From Maribacter arcticus (GTDB lineage Bacteria > Bacteroidota > Bacteroidia > Flavobacteriales > Flavobacteriaceae): a stretch of 64,000 nucleotides of DNA. The notes beneath the pieces are model-generated. The model worked only from the letters and a program-made list of their open reading frames with translations, was not told the DNA's origin and made no database searches. Location: the NCBI RefSeq assembly GCF_900167935.1, contig NZ_FUYL01000004.1, positions 351,046-415,045 of the forward strand, in the 5' to 3' direction. Position 1 is the stretch's first letter. Each line of letters starts with the position of its first letter. Shown here piece after piece: positions 46,150-54,881 of this stretch. The translations under genes were made by a program, and so were the position numbers.

Positions 46150-46440
46150 TTATTCCGACAATTGAGCTATACAATGGTCCAACTCTCGTATCAATGTATT
46201 TATTTTAAGCTTAGCTTCTGTTTTATTGGTATTACTGCCTAACATTGAATTTGCAAGTTTGAGCGAATTATATTTCTCTTCCCACTCAGAATCCGTTTTA
46301 CTTGCGTTTTCTTGAGAAGATTTAATATCGTGCAATTCTTTTTCCAACTCCAAATTAGCATTGTTCAAAACCTCAAGTTTATGCAACAATTTGCTTATTT
46401 TATTTTCTAAAGAATCAACGATTTTAATCAACCCGCTCAT
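46150..46440 (-). CDS. Small coiled-coil protein upstream of zapA
   Basis: 96 residues, almost all heptad-patterned helix (VDSLENKISKLLHKLEVLNN then ANLELEKELHDIKSSQ), followed by a polar linker and a second short helix (KINTLIRELDHCIAQLSE). I do not know a named family. In size and pattern it resembles the division factor ZapB, which partners ZapA in other bacteria, and the tight linkage to zapA favours a similar role, by inference. It has its own strong promoter. Confidence 0.75.
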   Translation of the reverse strand: MSGLIKIVDSLENKISKLLHKLEVLNNANLELEKELHDIKSSQENASKTDSEWEEKYNSLKLANSMLGSNTNKTEAKLKINTLIRELDHCIAQLSE

Positions 46441-46464
46441 ACATCAAAGTCAATGCGATTTACA

Positions 46465-46495
46465 CAAAGTTAACATAGATTCGATGACTTAGCAA
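46465..46495 (-). promoter_or_regulatory. Predicted promoter of the coiled-coil/zapA/6S/rny run
   Basis: On the minus strand TTG (46495-46493) is followed after 20 bases by TAACTTTG (46472-46465), an exact TAnnTTTG match at ideal spacing. It lies 24 bases before the ATG at 46440. Confidence 0.6.
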
Positions 46496-46634
46496 TAGTT
46501 TTGTGAAATATTCCTAAATCGGTTAAACTTAAACTGATAAACCAATATGTTACAGCTCTTTATTATAATTTTAGCGCATGCAACTCTATAGAATTGTTAT
46601 TGATTAATTATTTTCGCACTATTGCTATCTACTT

Positions 46635-48326
46635 ATGAAAAAAATATCCTTTGCCCTTCTGTTATTGTTTTGTTTTACCCTAGTAGCACAAGAAGAGTAT
46701 CCTAAAGATGCGTTCAGACCACCAATGGATATTCCTATCATATTAGCAGGAACTTTTGGAGAACTTCGCTCAAATCACTTTCATTCTGGTATTGATATTA
46801 AAACACAACAACGCGAAGGCATACCGGTTATATCTATCGGCGATGGCACCATAACCCGAATAAAAGTCTCATTATGGGGTTACGGTAAAGTATTATACAT
46901 AGCGCACCAAAATGGATATACATCTGTTTATGGTCATCTTCAAAAATTTTCTCCTTCAATAGAAGCATACATTAAGAAGTTACAGTATGATAAAAAATCT
47001 TTTGAGGTTGAAGTTTTTCCTGATTTTGGAGAGCTAAAAGTAGAGAAAGGTGAACTTATTGCATATAGTGGAAATACTGGCGGTTCTGCAGGGCCTCATT
47101 TACATTTTGAAATTAGAAGCAGCATATCAGAAAAACCAACCAATCCTTTATTATATGGCATTGATGTGGCCGATGCTACTAACCCAATCTTAGAGAAGCT
47201 CTTTGTTTATCCTTTAACAGATAAATCTCATGTGAATGGTAATTACGAAAGAACACAAGTTAATTTCAGTAGAGAAAGTGATGGAACCTATTTAGCAGAT
47301 AAGGTTACCGCTCTTGGCAATATAGGAATAGGGTTTATAGGCTTTGACCGTCTAGATATGGCTGCAAATAAAAATGGAGTTTATTCAGTTGAGCTTAGTA
47401 TTAACGGTAAAATATATTCGCTCTATGATTTTGAATCGTTCTCTTTCGGAGAAACTAGATATATAAACACTCTTGTCGATTATGATTATCTAGGTAGAAA
47501 TAGACAACGTATACAGAAAAGTTTTAAATCGGCCGGCAACAATTTGGGTATCTATAAAGAATTATATAATAACGGAAAAATTGATATTAACCAAGGGTTG
47601 AGTTATACTGCAAAATTATTAATTAAAGATTATGCAGGTAACAAAACAGAACTCAACATACCAATTGAAGGTATTAAAAATAATGACATTCGTAGCCGAG
47701 AAAAAGAAACCACAGAAAATTACGTAATTGCCAACAAGCCAAATAATTTTGATTTAGGCAGCGCCAAAGTATATTTTCCCACCAATACTTTTTATGAAGA
47801 TTTCTACATCGATTTAAAAAAAGGAAATGATACCGTAACTATTCATAATAACACGGTACCAGCCCATAGAAATTTCACTATTACCTTTGATGCTTCGAAA
47901 TATCCGAAAGAAATACAAAAACAATTATTCATTGCAAGACTAGATTCTAAACTTCAACCTAATCATACAAATACCTATAAACGAGGTGACCTATTTACAA
48001 CTCGAACTAGAAATTTAGGAACGTACACCATAGCGAGAGATTCGATAGCCCCAACCATTCGAACTAAAAACTTCAAGGAAAAACAATGGTTGAATAATTA
48101 CAAATATTTAAGTGTACAAATAGCGGATGATCTTAGTGGTGTAGACACGTATTCAGCAACCTTAAATGGTGAATGGATTTTAATGGAATACGAACCTAAG
48201 CGAAGAACATTAACTTATAATTTCGACGACAAGATAGCTGACCAGACGCAATGTGTCCTTAAAGTTACCGTTACTGATAATGTAGGTAATGAGAATACCC
48301 TTACCACTTCGTTTTATAGAAAATAG
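46635..48326 (+). CDS. M23 family metallopeptidase
   Basis: 563 residues with a signal peptide (MKKISFALLLLFCFTLVAQ). The LytM/M23 zinc domain is near the N-terminus: FHSGIDIKT (His50, Asp54) and GPHLHFEIR around residue 158. The remaining 400 residues are beta-rich and may bind the cell wall or another protein. Likely a periplasmic endopeptidase cutting peptidoglycan cross-links. Followed after 5 bases by the TonB-linked receptor gene. Confidence 0.9.
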   Translation: MKKISFALLLLFCFTLVAQEEYPKDAFRPPMDIPIILAGTFGELRSNHFHSGIDIKTQQREGIPVISIGDGTITRIKVSLWGYGKVLYIAHQNGYTSVYGHLQKFSPSIEAYIKKLQYDKKSFEVEVFPDFGELKVEKGELIAYSGNTGGSAGPHLHFEIRSSISEKPTNPLLYGIDVADATNPILEKLFVYPLTDKSHVNGNYERTQVNFSRESDGTYLADKVTALGNIGIGFIGFDRLDMAANKNGVYSVELSINGKIYSLYDFESFSFGETRYINTLVDYDYLGRNRQRIQKSFKSAGNNLGIYKELYNNGKIDINQGLSYTAKLLIKDYAGNKTELNIPIEGIKNNDIRSREKETTENYVIANKPNNFDLGSAKVYFPTNTFYEDFYIDLKKGNDTVTIHNNTVPAHRNFTITFDASKYPKEIQKQLFIARLDSKLQPNHTNTYKRGDLFTTRTRNLGTYTIARDSIAPTIRTKNFKEKQWLNNYKYLSVQIADDLSGVDTYSATLNGEWILMEYEPKRRTLTYNFDDKIADQTQCVLKVTVTDNVGNENTLTTSFYRK

Positions 48327-48331
48327 TATAC

Positions 48332-50797
48332 TTGAAACATTTTAGCATTCTTGTCCTTTTATTACTACTGTGCAATGCTCTAAGTTTTGCTCAAAACGCA
48401 ACTATAACTGGTATTGTTCTAGATGATAACAACCAACCCCTAGCAGATGTTAACATTACAACTCAAGGGCTTGGCACCATAACCTCGTCTAACGGATTCT
48501 ATATTTTAGAAATAACTGCGGATATAGAAAATACTATTACCTTCTCTCATATAGCGCATAAGGATGTAATATTGAAAAATTTACTACTGACAACAAATGA
48601 AACTTTTGAATTTAACCCTGTTCTAAAAGTAGATGTCATTCAAATAGACGAAGTATCGGTATCTGCTACTGGTGAACGTACGTTAGAAAATATTTTAAAT
48701 GTTACACCAGAGACCATCAGAAAAATTCCTGGTGCAAATTCTGGAGTAGAAACAATCTTAAAATTGTTACCTGGTGTATCATCAAATAACGAACTAAGTA
48801 CACAATATGCCGTTAGGGGTGGCAACTATGATGAAAACCTTGTATACGTTAATGAGATAGAAGTTTACAGACCATTTTTAATACGATCAGCCCAACAAGA
48901 AGGACTTAGTTTTGTGAATAGCGATTTAGTTAAAGATGTGAAATTTTCTGCAGGTGGTTTCCAAGCAAAATACGGGGATAAATTAGCTTCTGTTTTAGAT
49001 ATCAAATATAAGACTCCTACCCTATTTTCGCTAAGGGCCGACTTGAGTTTTCTTGGTGCCAGCGCGAGTCTTGAGACAGTATCTAAAAACAATAAATTTA
49101 GCTCGGTTTCTGGTATTCGATATCGAAACAATTCGTTATTGGTAAATAGTCAGCAAACACAAAGCAACTTCACTCCGTCTTTTACTGATGTGCAAAGTTA
49201 CTTGACCTATACGGTTTCATCTAAATTACAACTGAACTTTTTAGGCAACTTAGCAGTTAATGATTATACCAATGAACCTTTAAACAGACAGACCAATTTT
49301 GGCACCTTAGATAATCCGCAAGCATTGGTAGTTTATTACCAAGGGCAAGAGAAAAACAGATATACCACAGCTCTAGGCGCCTTAAAAGGGAGTTATTTTC
49401 TAAATGAAAATACTACACTAAAACTAATATCATCTATATACCATACTATCGAAGAAGAATATTCAGACGTAATTGCTTCTTATGAACTTGGAGAGGTCGA
49501 TAGTAACCTAAGTAGTGATTCAGCAGGTGAAGTTCTTACATCACGAGGTATTGGCTCTCAGTTTAATCGAACTAGAAATGACCTAGATGCACTTATCTTT
49601 AATATAGAACATAAAGGTTCTCATACTATGAACAATTCTGTTTTAGAATGGGGCGCAAAATACACACATGAAGATATAAGAGATCAATTGAGAGAATCTG
49701 AATTTATAGATTCCGCAGGATTCTCTATTAGACCTCCAAGAGCTGAATTCACTAATAATCAGCCGGCAGATTCATTTGATGCTCCATTAGTAGCCTATAA
49801 TGGTATATACGCATTGAACTTTGTAAAAACGAATCGATTTTCTGGTTTTGTTCAATTGGGTACTCAAAAAACTTGGAACGACACAGATATCTATTATAAT
49901 ATAGGGGTACGTTCTCATCATTGGACAGTTAGTGGCACCGATGTTGAAAAAGTATCACAAACTGTTATTAGCCCTCGGGGGCAACTTGCCATAAAACCTA
50001 AATGGGATAAGGATATGTTATTTCGCTTATCTACAGGTATATATCATCAACCTCCTTTTTATAGAGAATTAAGAGATAGTTCAGGAACCATACAACCCAA
50101 CGTAAAGGCACAAAAAGCCTTTCATTTAGTAGCAGGTAATGAATACAGTTTTCTACTATGGGAACGGGCATTCACATTAATAAGCGAAGCTTATTATAAA
50201 AAATTAGAGAATGTAAATCCGTATACTTTAGAAGATGTACGTATTCGGTATTCAGCGAATAATGATACAGAAGCCTATGTCTATGGTGCTGAAGTAAGAA
50301 TGAACGGAGCATTTGTACCAGGCACAGAATCTTGGATAAGTATCGGATACTTAAAAACTGAAGAAAATAGAAATAACCGAGGGTACTTACCTAGACCTAC
50401 AGATCAACGCTTAAAATTGGGGATTCTTTTTCAAGATTACATACCGACGATTCCTGATTTAAAAATGTATTTGAACCTAGTATATCAAACAGGAGTTACT
50501 GGTGGATCACCAAGTTATGCAGACCCATACATATTTCAGAATAGATTAAGAGATTATAAACGTGCAGATTTAGGAATTTCCTATATTTTTGCAAGTAAGG
50601 ATAAACAGTATCCGAATACACACTGGCTTCATACTTTTAAAGAATTGAGCTTTGGTTTTGAAATTTTCAATTTATTCAATAATCAAAATTCAATTACGAA
50701 TACTTGGGTGAGAGACGCAGACAGCAAGAACGAATATGCGGTTCCTAATTACCTAACATCAAGAGTATTAAATTTAAGATTAGGAATACGCCTTTAA
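48332..50797 (+). CDS. TonB-dependent receptor with carboxypeptidase-like regulatory domain
   Basis: 821 residues from a TTG start that begins a signal peptide (MKHFSILVLLLLLCNALSFA). A CarboxypepD-type beta domain (ATITGIVLDDNNQPLADVNI) is followed by the plug (SGVETILKLLPGVSSNNELS and YAVRGGNYDENLVYVNEIEV) and a 22-strand-type barrel ending in a typical aromatic-poor SRVLNLRLGIRL. No SusD partner lies beside it, so it is not a classic polysaccharide locus. The ligand is unknown. Co-transcribed with the M23 peptidase and the next secreted protein. Confidence 0.88.
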   Translation: MKHFSILVLLLLLCNALSFAQNATITGIVLDDNNQPLADVNITTQGLGTITSSNGFYILEITADIENTITFSHIAHKDVILKNLLLTTNETFEFNPVLKVDVIQIDEVSVSATGERTLENILNVTPETIRKIPGANSGVETILKLLPGVSSNNELSTQYAVRGGNYDENLVYVNEIEVYRPFLIRSAQQEGLSFVNSDLVKDVKFSAGGFQAKYGDKLASVLDIKYKTPTLFSLRADLSFLGASASLETVSKNNKFSSVSGIRYRNNSLLVNSQQTQSNFTPSFTDVQSYLTYTVSSKLQLNFLGNLAVNDYTNEPLNRQTNFGTLDNPQALVVYYQGQEKNRYTTALGALKGSYFLNENTTLKLISSIYHTIEEEYSDVIASYELGEVDSNLSSDSAGEVLTSRGIGSQFNRTRNDLDALIFNIEHKGSHTMNNSVLEWGAKYTHEDIRDQLRESEFIDSAGFSIRPPRAEFTNNQPADSFDAPLVAYNGIYALNFVKTNRFSGFVQLGTQKTWNDTDIYYNIGVRSHHWTVSGTDVEKVSQTVISPRGQLAIKPKWDKDMLFRLSTGIYHQPPFYRELRDSSGTIQPNVKAQKAFHLVAGNEYSFLLWERAFTLISEAYYKKLENVNPYTLEDVRIRYSANNDTEAYVYGAEVRMNGAFVPGTESWISIGYLKTEENRNNRGYLPRPTDQRLKLGILFQDYIPTIPDLKMYLNLVYQTGVTGGSPSYADPYIFQNRLRDYKRADLGISYIFASKDKQYPNTHWLHTFKELSFGFEIFNLFNNQNSITNTWVRDADSKNEYAVPNYLTSRVLNLRLGIRL

Positions 50798-50806
50798 AAC
50801 AATCAA

Positions 50807-51460
50807 ATGAAAAGAATACTTTTTTTTATAACATTACTTTCTTGTTTTGCTGTAATAGCTCAAAAGAATATTTATGAGAGTCCTAACTTTGATGACTTAA
50901 GTTCAGACCACAACCTTTTGGCTATTATTCCTTTTCTAACCAATTTAGACCTCAATGAAAAGGTGTCTAAATCAGAACAGAAAAGACTGGAACAAAATGA
51001 AGGTTATGCGGTACAGAATGCTTTAGAAACCTATTTCTCTGAACGAAGTAAAAAGAAAAAGCTACCTGTTCAATTTCAAAACATAAAGAATACAACCGCT
51101 ATACTAGCAAAGAACAATATTACGTATGAGAATATTGATGTGTACACAACAAAACAGCTTAGCGAAATCTTAGGAGTTGATGGTATTATTAGTGGCACCT
51201 TAGATTTAAACATCTTATTATCTAGTGGTGTGCCTACAGAATTCAGTTTTACAGATTATATCTCGGGTGGTGCTAATTATGGCCGCATTGGTATAAAAAT
51301 CAGTGATGGAAAATCAGGTAAATTATTATGGAAATACGAAAAAGAAATCAATAAAAAGACAGGCAAAAATACCACTGATCTTATTGACCGTATGATGAAA
51401 TTGGCTATTCGTAAATTTCCTTATGAAAGAGAGCGTAAACGTGACCGAATTAAAGATTAA
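50807..51460 (+). CDS. Secreted protein of unknown function
   Basis: 217 residues with a signal peptide (MKRILFFITLLSCFAVIAQ). The body alternates strands and helices: HNLLAIIPFLTNLDL, LSEILGVDGIISGTLDLNIL and IGIKISDGKSGKLLWKYEKE. This resembles periplasmic proteins built like the TolB N-terminal/GNA1162 fold, but the match is weak. A basic C-terminus (YERERKRDRIKD) ends it. It lies 9 bases after the TonB-linked receptor and is convergent, with no gap, with the desulfurase gene. Confidence 0.7.
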   Translation: MKRILFFITLLSCFAVIAQKNIYESPNFDDLSSDHNLLAIIPFLTNLDLNEKVSKSEQKRLEQNEGYAVQNALETYFSERSKKKKLPVQFQNIKNTTAILAKNNITYENIDVYTTKQLSEILGVDGIISGTLDLNILLSSGVPTEFSFTDYISGGANYGRIGIKISDGKSGKLLWKYEKEINKKTGKNTTDLIDRMMKLAIRKFPYERERKRDRIKD

Positions 51461-52609
51461 TTAAGCCTCAATAATATCTTTCAAAACACCAATCGTATAG
51501 TCAATTTCCTCTTTTGTATTATACGATGAGAATGAAAATCGAACAGAAGGTTTTTTCATATCTTCTATAGATAAAATCTCGTTTAATACATGTGATCCTG
51601 CATCACTACCAGATTGGCAAGCACTACCCTTAGAACAAGCAATGCCTTTAATATCCAAATTGAATAGAAGCATCATAGCTTTATCTTCGGTAATGGGTAA
51701 GCAAACGTTAACTAAAGTATAGGTACTCTTATCTAAATCACCAGAATGTCCATTAAATTTAGCTTCAGGAATTTCTTTTTTCACCTTTTCAATAAAGTAA
51801 GATTTAAGTTCTTCAACGTATTTCTTTTCTCTATCCAAATTTTCATAAGCATGTACAAAAGCCTCCTCTAGTCCGACTATATTATGAAAAGATTCAGTAC
51901 CCGCTCTAAGACCACGTTCCTGAGAACCACCTGAAATCATACAACTCATTCCTGAGTTTTTACGAATAAAAGCAAAACCTATTCCTTTAGGCCCGTGAAA
52001 TTTATGAGCAGCAGCAGCTAAAAAATCAATAGGAAATGCCTTAACATCCCAGTTATAATGACCCAAAGACTGTACCGTATCAGAATGTACTAATGCACCG
52101 TGTTTTTTGGATAAAAGAGTAATAGCCTCTAAATCTATTTTATTTCCAATTTCATTATTTACATGCATTAAGCTCACTAGCTTTTTAGAATCATCACTTT
52201 GTAATAAGGTTTCTAAATGAGCCATATCAGGATTACCAAAAGCATCTAAATTCACGAATAGTAATTGAATTGAACCCTTTTTTTCTAATTCTTCAACCGT
52301 ATGTAATACCGCGTGATGCTCAATTTTTGATGTGATAATCGTTTTAACATCTAAATCACGTACTGAACATCTAATAATCATGTTATCAGCCTCAGTACCA
52401 CCAGAAGTAAATATAATTTCAGAAGGCTGAGCGTTTATATACTTAGCAATAGTTTTTCTAGCACTTTCAATTGCAGTTTTCGCCGTTCTACCAAAACTAT
52501 GTGTAGAAGATGGATTACCGTACGAATTTGCTAAAGCATCTTGCATTTTGGCGATAACCGTTGTATGCACTTGTGTAGTTGCTGCGTTGTCTAAATATAC
52601 ATGTTTCAT
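51461..52609 (-). CDS. Cysteine desulfurase (IscS/NifS family), second copy
   Basis: 382 residues. YLDNAATTQVHTTVIAKM, FTSGGTEADNMIIR, AAAHKFHGPKGIGFAFIR with the PLP lysine, and ACSKGSACQSGSDAGSHVL with the catalytic Cys. Probably the general sulfur donor for Fe-S clusters or tRNA thiolation, in contrast to the copy in the CO dehydrogenase region. It has its own promoter box and stands alone. Confidence 0.9.
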   Translation of the reverse strand: MKHVYLDNAATTQVHTTVIAKMQDALANSYGNPSSTHSFGRTAKTAIESARKTIAKYINAQPSEIIFTSGGTEADNMIIRCSVRDLDVKTIITSKIEHHAVLHTVEELEKKGSIQLLFVNLDAFGNPDMAHLETLLQSDDSKKLVSLMHVNNEIGNKIDLEAITLLSKKHGALVHSDTVQSLGHYNWDVKAFPIDFLAAAAHKFHGPKGIGFAFIRKNSGMSCMISGGSQERGLRAGTESFHNIVGLEEAFVHAYENLDREKKYVEELKSYFIEKVKKEIPEAKFNGHSGDLDKSTYTLVNVCLPITEDKAMMLLFNLDIKGIACSKGSACQSGSDAGSHVLNEILSIEDMKKPSVRFSFSSYNTKEEIDYTIGVLKDIIEA

Positions 52610-52637
52610 ATAAGCGTACTCTTAAATAAATAAAGTA

Positions 52638-52645
52638 CAAAAATA
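52638..52645 (-). promoter_or_regulatory. -7 element TATTTTTG before the desulfurase gene
   Basis: An exact TAnnTTTG match on the minus strand, 28 bases before the ATG at 52609. No -33 TTG at the usual spacing. Confidence 0.35.
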
Positions 52646-52711
52646 GCTCAAATAAAGTTAATTAACCCATAAATGACAGCCATGCTACTGAGGGGTTTCC
52701 AAATTTTAAAT

Positions 52712-52719
52712 TAAATTTG
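52712..52719 (+). promoter_or_regulatory. -7 element TAAATTTG before the small lipoprotein gene
   Basis: An exact TAnnTTTG match ending 4 bases before the ATG at 52724. If used, the transcript would be leaderless or nearly so. Confidence 0.3.
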
Positions 52720-52723
52720 AATT

Positions 52724-53227
52724 ATGAAAAAATACCTCTTTATTGGTTGCTCAATTTTATTTTTTGGTTGTAATGACGGTGATTTACAAATAGAAACTGT
52801 TAATTTTGATAGTATTGATACTGTCCAAAACTGTAATGTCTTGTCCGTTTCAACTTCAAATGTTTTGTTCAAAATAAATGGTGATGAAGCTTTAATTGTA
52901 ACATTACCAAGCGGGCTTTTGAAAAATACAGTAACTACAACTGATATAGAGAGTGCTGTACCTGGAAACTCGCAGGTTAGCTACCGAATATTTTCAGATA
53001 AGGTAACTAGTGCATATTTCTGTGATTCACCACCACCACTAACACCTACGGTTTTGGAAGAAATTGAAGCTCAAGGCGGAAGCATATTAGTTACAACAAG
53101 TTCTACCGATAATATAACTTTTACGCACTCTATTAAATTAAGCGGTATTACATTTTTAAATGAAAATGGTAGTAGAATTACTGATCTACAAATAAATGAA
53201 TTCGGTACAATAACTACAGGAGGGTAA
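52724..53227 (+). CDS. Small lipoprotein, function unknown
   Basis: 167 residues with a lipoprotein signal (MKKYLFIGCSILFFGC) and a beta-rich body (VSTSNVLFKINGDEALIVTL, NITFTHSIKLSGITFLNENG). I recognise no domain, though similar short lipoproteins are common in flavobacteria. Convergent with the Smr gene, one base apart. Confidence 0.75.
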   Translation: MKKYLFIGCSILFFGCNDGDLQIETVNFDSIDTVQNCNVLSVSTSNVLFKINGDEALIVTLPSGLLKNTVTTTDIESAVPGNSQVSYRIFSDKVTSAYFCDSPPPLTPTVLEEIEAQGGSILVTTSSTDNITFTHSIKLSGITFLNENGSRITDLQINEFGTITTGG

Positions 53228-53228
53228 T

Positions 53229-53771
53229 TTAAAAATTCTGAAAAATATAAACCTCGGTTGCACCTAGACCATATTTTTGATAATCGGCATCGTAGAATTT
53301 AACATTGTCATATTTTCTGAATAGATAACCCAGTTCTTCTTTTAGCACACCTTCACCTACACCGTGTATAAAAACAATCTTTTGAATTCGTTTACTAATA
53401 GCAAAATCTAATTGTCTTTTTGCTGTATCTAATTGTAGATTCAGCATTTCAAACTTACCTATCTGTTTAGGATTTTTCACTAACTGATTTATATGAAGGT
53501 CTACCTCCATTTTAGGTGCAGTTCTTTCTTTCACCCTGACTACATTAGCCTTTTTACGTTTTGGTAGTTCTTTTTCTTTTTTAATTTCGGCAATTTCAGA
53601 ATTTGATACATGAATCTCATTTGAGATATAAACCAATTCTTTGGCCATAAAATCTAACGAAAATCCATCATCACTAACTATGGTTATTTCTTCTCCATTG
53701 ATTGAATCTACAACGCCCTTTATAACGTCGTCAATAGTTTCTACGATATCACCTATCTGAAATTGAGACAT
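53229..53771 (-). CDS. DUF2027/Smr domain protein
   Basis: The ATG at 53771 gives 180 residues; an in-frame TTG seven codons upstream is less likely. An N-terminal small beta barrel (FQIGDIVETIDDVIKGVVDS) is followed by a basic linker (KKEKELPKRKKANVVRVKER) and a C-terminal Smr domain (VDLHINQLV and KIVFIHGVGEGVLKEEL). The HGVGEG loop is the family's hallmark. Smr domains nick or bind nucleic acid, including RNA of stalled ribosomes. No MutS portion is present. Confidence 0.85.
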   Translation of the reverse strand: MSQFQIGDIVETIDDVIKGVVDSINGEEITIVSDDGFSLDFMAKELVYISNEIHVSNSEIAEIKKEKELPKRKKANVVRVKERTAPKMEVDLHINQLVKNPKQIGKFEMLNLQLDTAKRQLDFAISKRIQKIVFIHGVGEGVLKEELGYLFRKYDNVKFYDADYQKYGLGATEVYIFQNF

Positions 53772-53831
53772 ATTTTTATTTTGTATGCTCAAAAATAATG
53801 GTAATTTTCCGACTTATAATTCAAATTAAAA

Positions 53832-54137
53832 ATGCGATTTAAAGCGTTAGTTATTATTTTGGGGTTAGACAACTACATGTTACCCTGTTTCACCAAACAA
53901 ATAATAGGCATAGACTGCCCTGGTTGTGGTCTGCAGCGTTCAGCTTTATTTTTACTAAAAGGAGAATATTGGGCCGCTTTTCAAATGTATCCGGCTATTT
54001 ATCCAATGTTATTGTTATTTGCCTTTTTAGGTTTCAATAAGTTATCCCCTATAAAATATTCTAATACTATTACGATTATACTTATGATTAGCACCGTAGG
54101 TTTTATATTGACCAATTACATTTTAAAATTTATCTAA
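53832..54137 (+). CDS. DUF2752 membrane protein
   Basis: 101 residues. The DUF2752 signature is CPGCGLQRSALFLLKGEYWAAF, with its two Cys on a short loop, followed by two membrane helices. The function is unknown; the CPGCG motif might bind metal or a redox partner. First of a three-gene run with two CCC-motif membrane proteins. Confidence 0.8.
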   Translation: MRFKALVIILGLDNYMLPCFTKQIIGIDCPGCGLQRSALFLLKGEYWAAFQMYPAIYPMLLLFAFLGFNKLSPIKYSNTITIILMISTVGFILTNYILKFI

Positions 54138-54152
54138 CTAAACCTTTAAATT

Positions 54153-54482
54153 ATGGAACAACAAAAATTACCTAATGTTACATTAGCACTAGTACTTTCT
54201 ATTTTAGGATTCTTATGCTGCTGTTTTGCAGGATTACCTGGAATTATTCTAGGAGGAATTGCTTTGTTTTTAGTGACAAAAGATGAAAATACGTATAAAC
54301 TAAACCCTGAAGATTATTCAAATTATAGCACCCTAAAAACGACTAAAATAATTGCTATAGTTGTTCTCGCAATAGGCGCTATTTATTTCTTAATGACAGC
54401 ATGGTCAATTTACCAAACAGGTTGGGATGTACAAATGGAACAATCTAAGCAGCTTTTAGAACAATGGGGAATTGAACAATAA
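54153..54482 (+). CDS. CCC-motif membrane protein, copy 1
   Basis: 109 residues with two membrane helices. GFLCCCFAGLPGIILGGIAL is the Cys-rich first helix typical of this flavobacterial family. A short Tyr/Asn-rich loop (YKLNPEDYSNYSTLKTTK) joins it to the second helix. The function is unknown. Likely co-transcribed with its relative at 54515. Confidence 0.8.
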   Translation: MEQQKLPNVTLALVLSILGFLCCCFAGLPGIILGGIALFLVTKDENTYKLNPEDYSNYSTLKTTKIIAIVVLAIGAIYFLMTAWSIYQTGWDVQMEQSKQLLEQWGIEQ

Positions 54483-54514
54483 AGTATTAATTGAATACTA
54501 TTCATAATAAATTA

Positions 54515-54829
54515 ATGGACAATACTGTAGAATACAAATCAATACCAGGCGCTAGTAATGCCCTTACTTTTGGCATATTATCTATCGTTTTAACCTTATT
54601 CTGTTGTGGCCCATTTGGTGCTATTTTCAGTATTATTGGTTTAAGCAATGCAAAAAAAGCTAAGAACTTTTATGAAGCAAACCCTGGTAATTATAGGGGA
54701 TATGAAAATGTAAATACCGGTAAGATTTTATCTTACATTGGGCTTGCATTAGCCGTGATTCTATTAATATTTACAATTATTTATTTTGGATTGATTATCG
54801 CATTTTTTGCGACTGCAGATTTCCAATAA
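54515..54829 (+). CDS. CCC-motif membrane protein, copy 2
   Basis: The ATG at 54515 gives 104 residues; a TTG eight codons upstream is in frame but less likely. Same plan as copy 1, with a first helix containing LTLFCCGPFGAIFSIIGLSN, the loop NPGNYRGYENVNTGKI, and a second helix. The pair probably arose by duplication. A strong terminator follows. Confidence 0.8.
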   Translation: MDNTVEYKSIPGASNALTFGILSIVLTLFCCGPFGAIFSIIGLSNAKKAKNFYEANPGNYRGYENVNTGKILSYIGLALAVILLIFTIIYFGLIIAFFATADFQ

Positions 54830-54843
54830 ATAAATTATAATCA

Positions 54844-54878
54844 AAAAAAATCCCCAACTCACATCGGGGATTTTTTTA
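54844..54878. terminator. Bidirectional rho-independent terminator
   Basis: AAATCCCC and CGGGGATTT (stem around 54849-54873) with an A-run before and a T-run after. It lies between the convergent CCC-motif gene and the ornithine aminotransferase gene and can serve both. Confidence 0.85.
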
Positions 54879-54881
54879 TTT

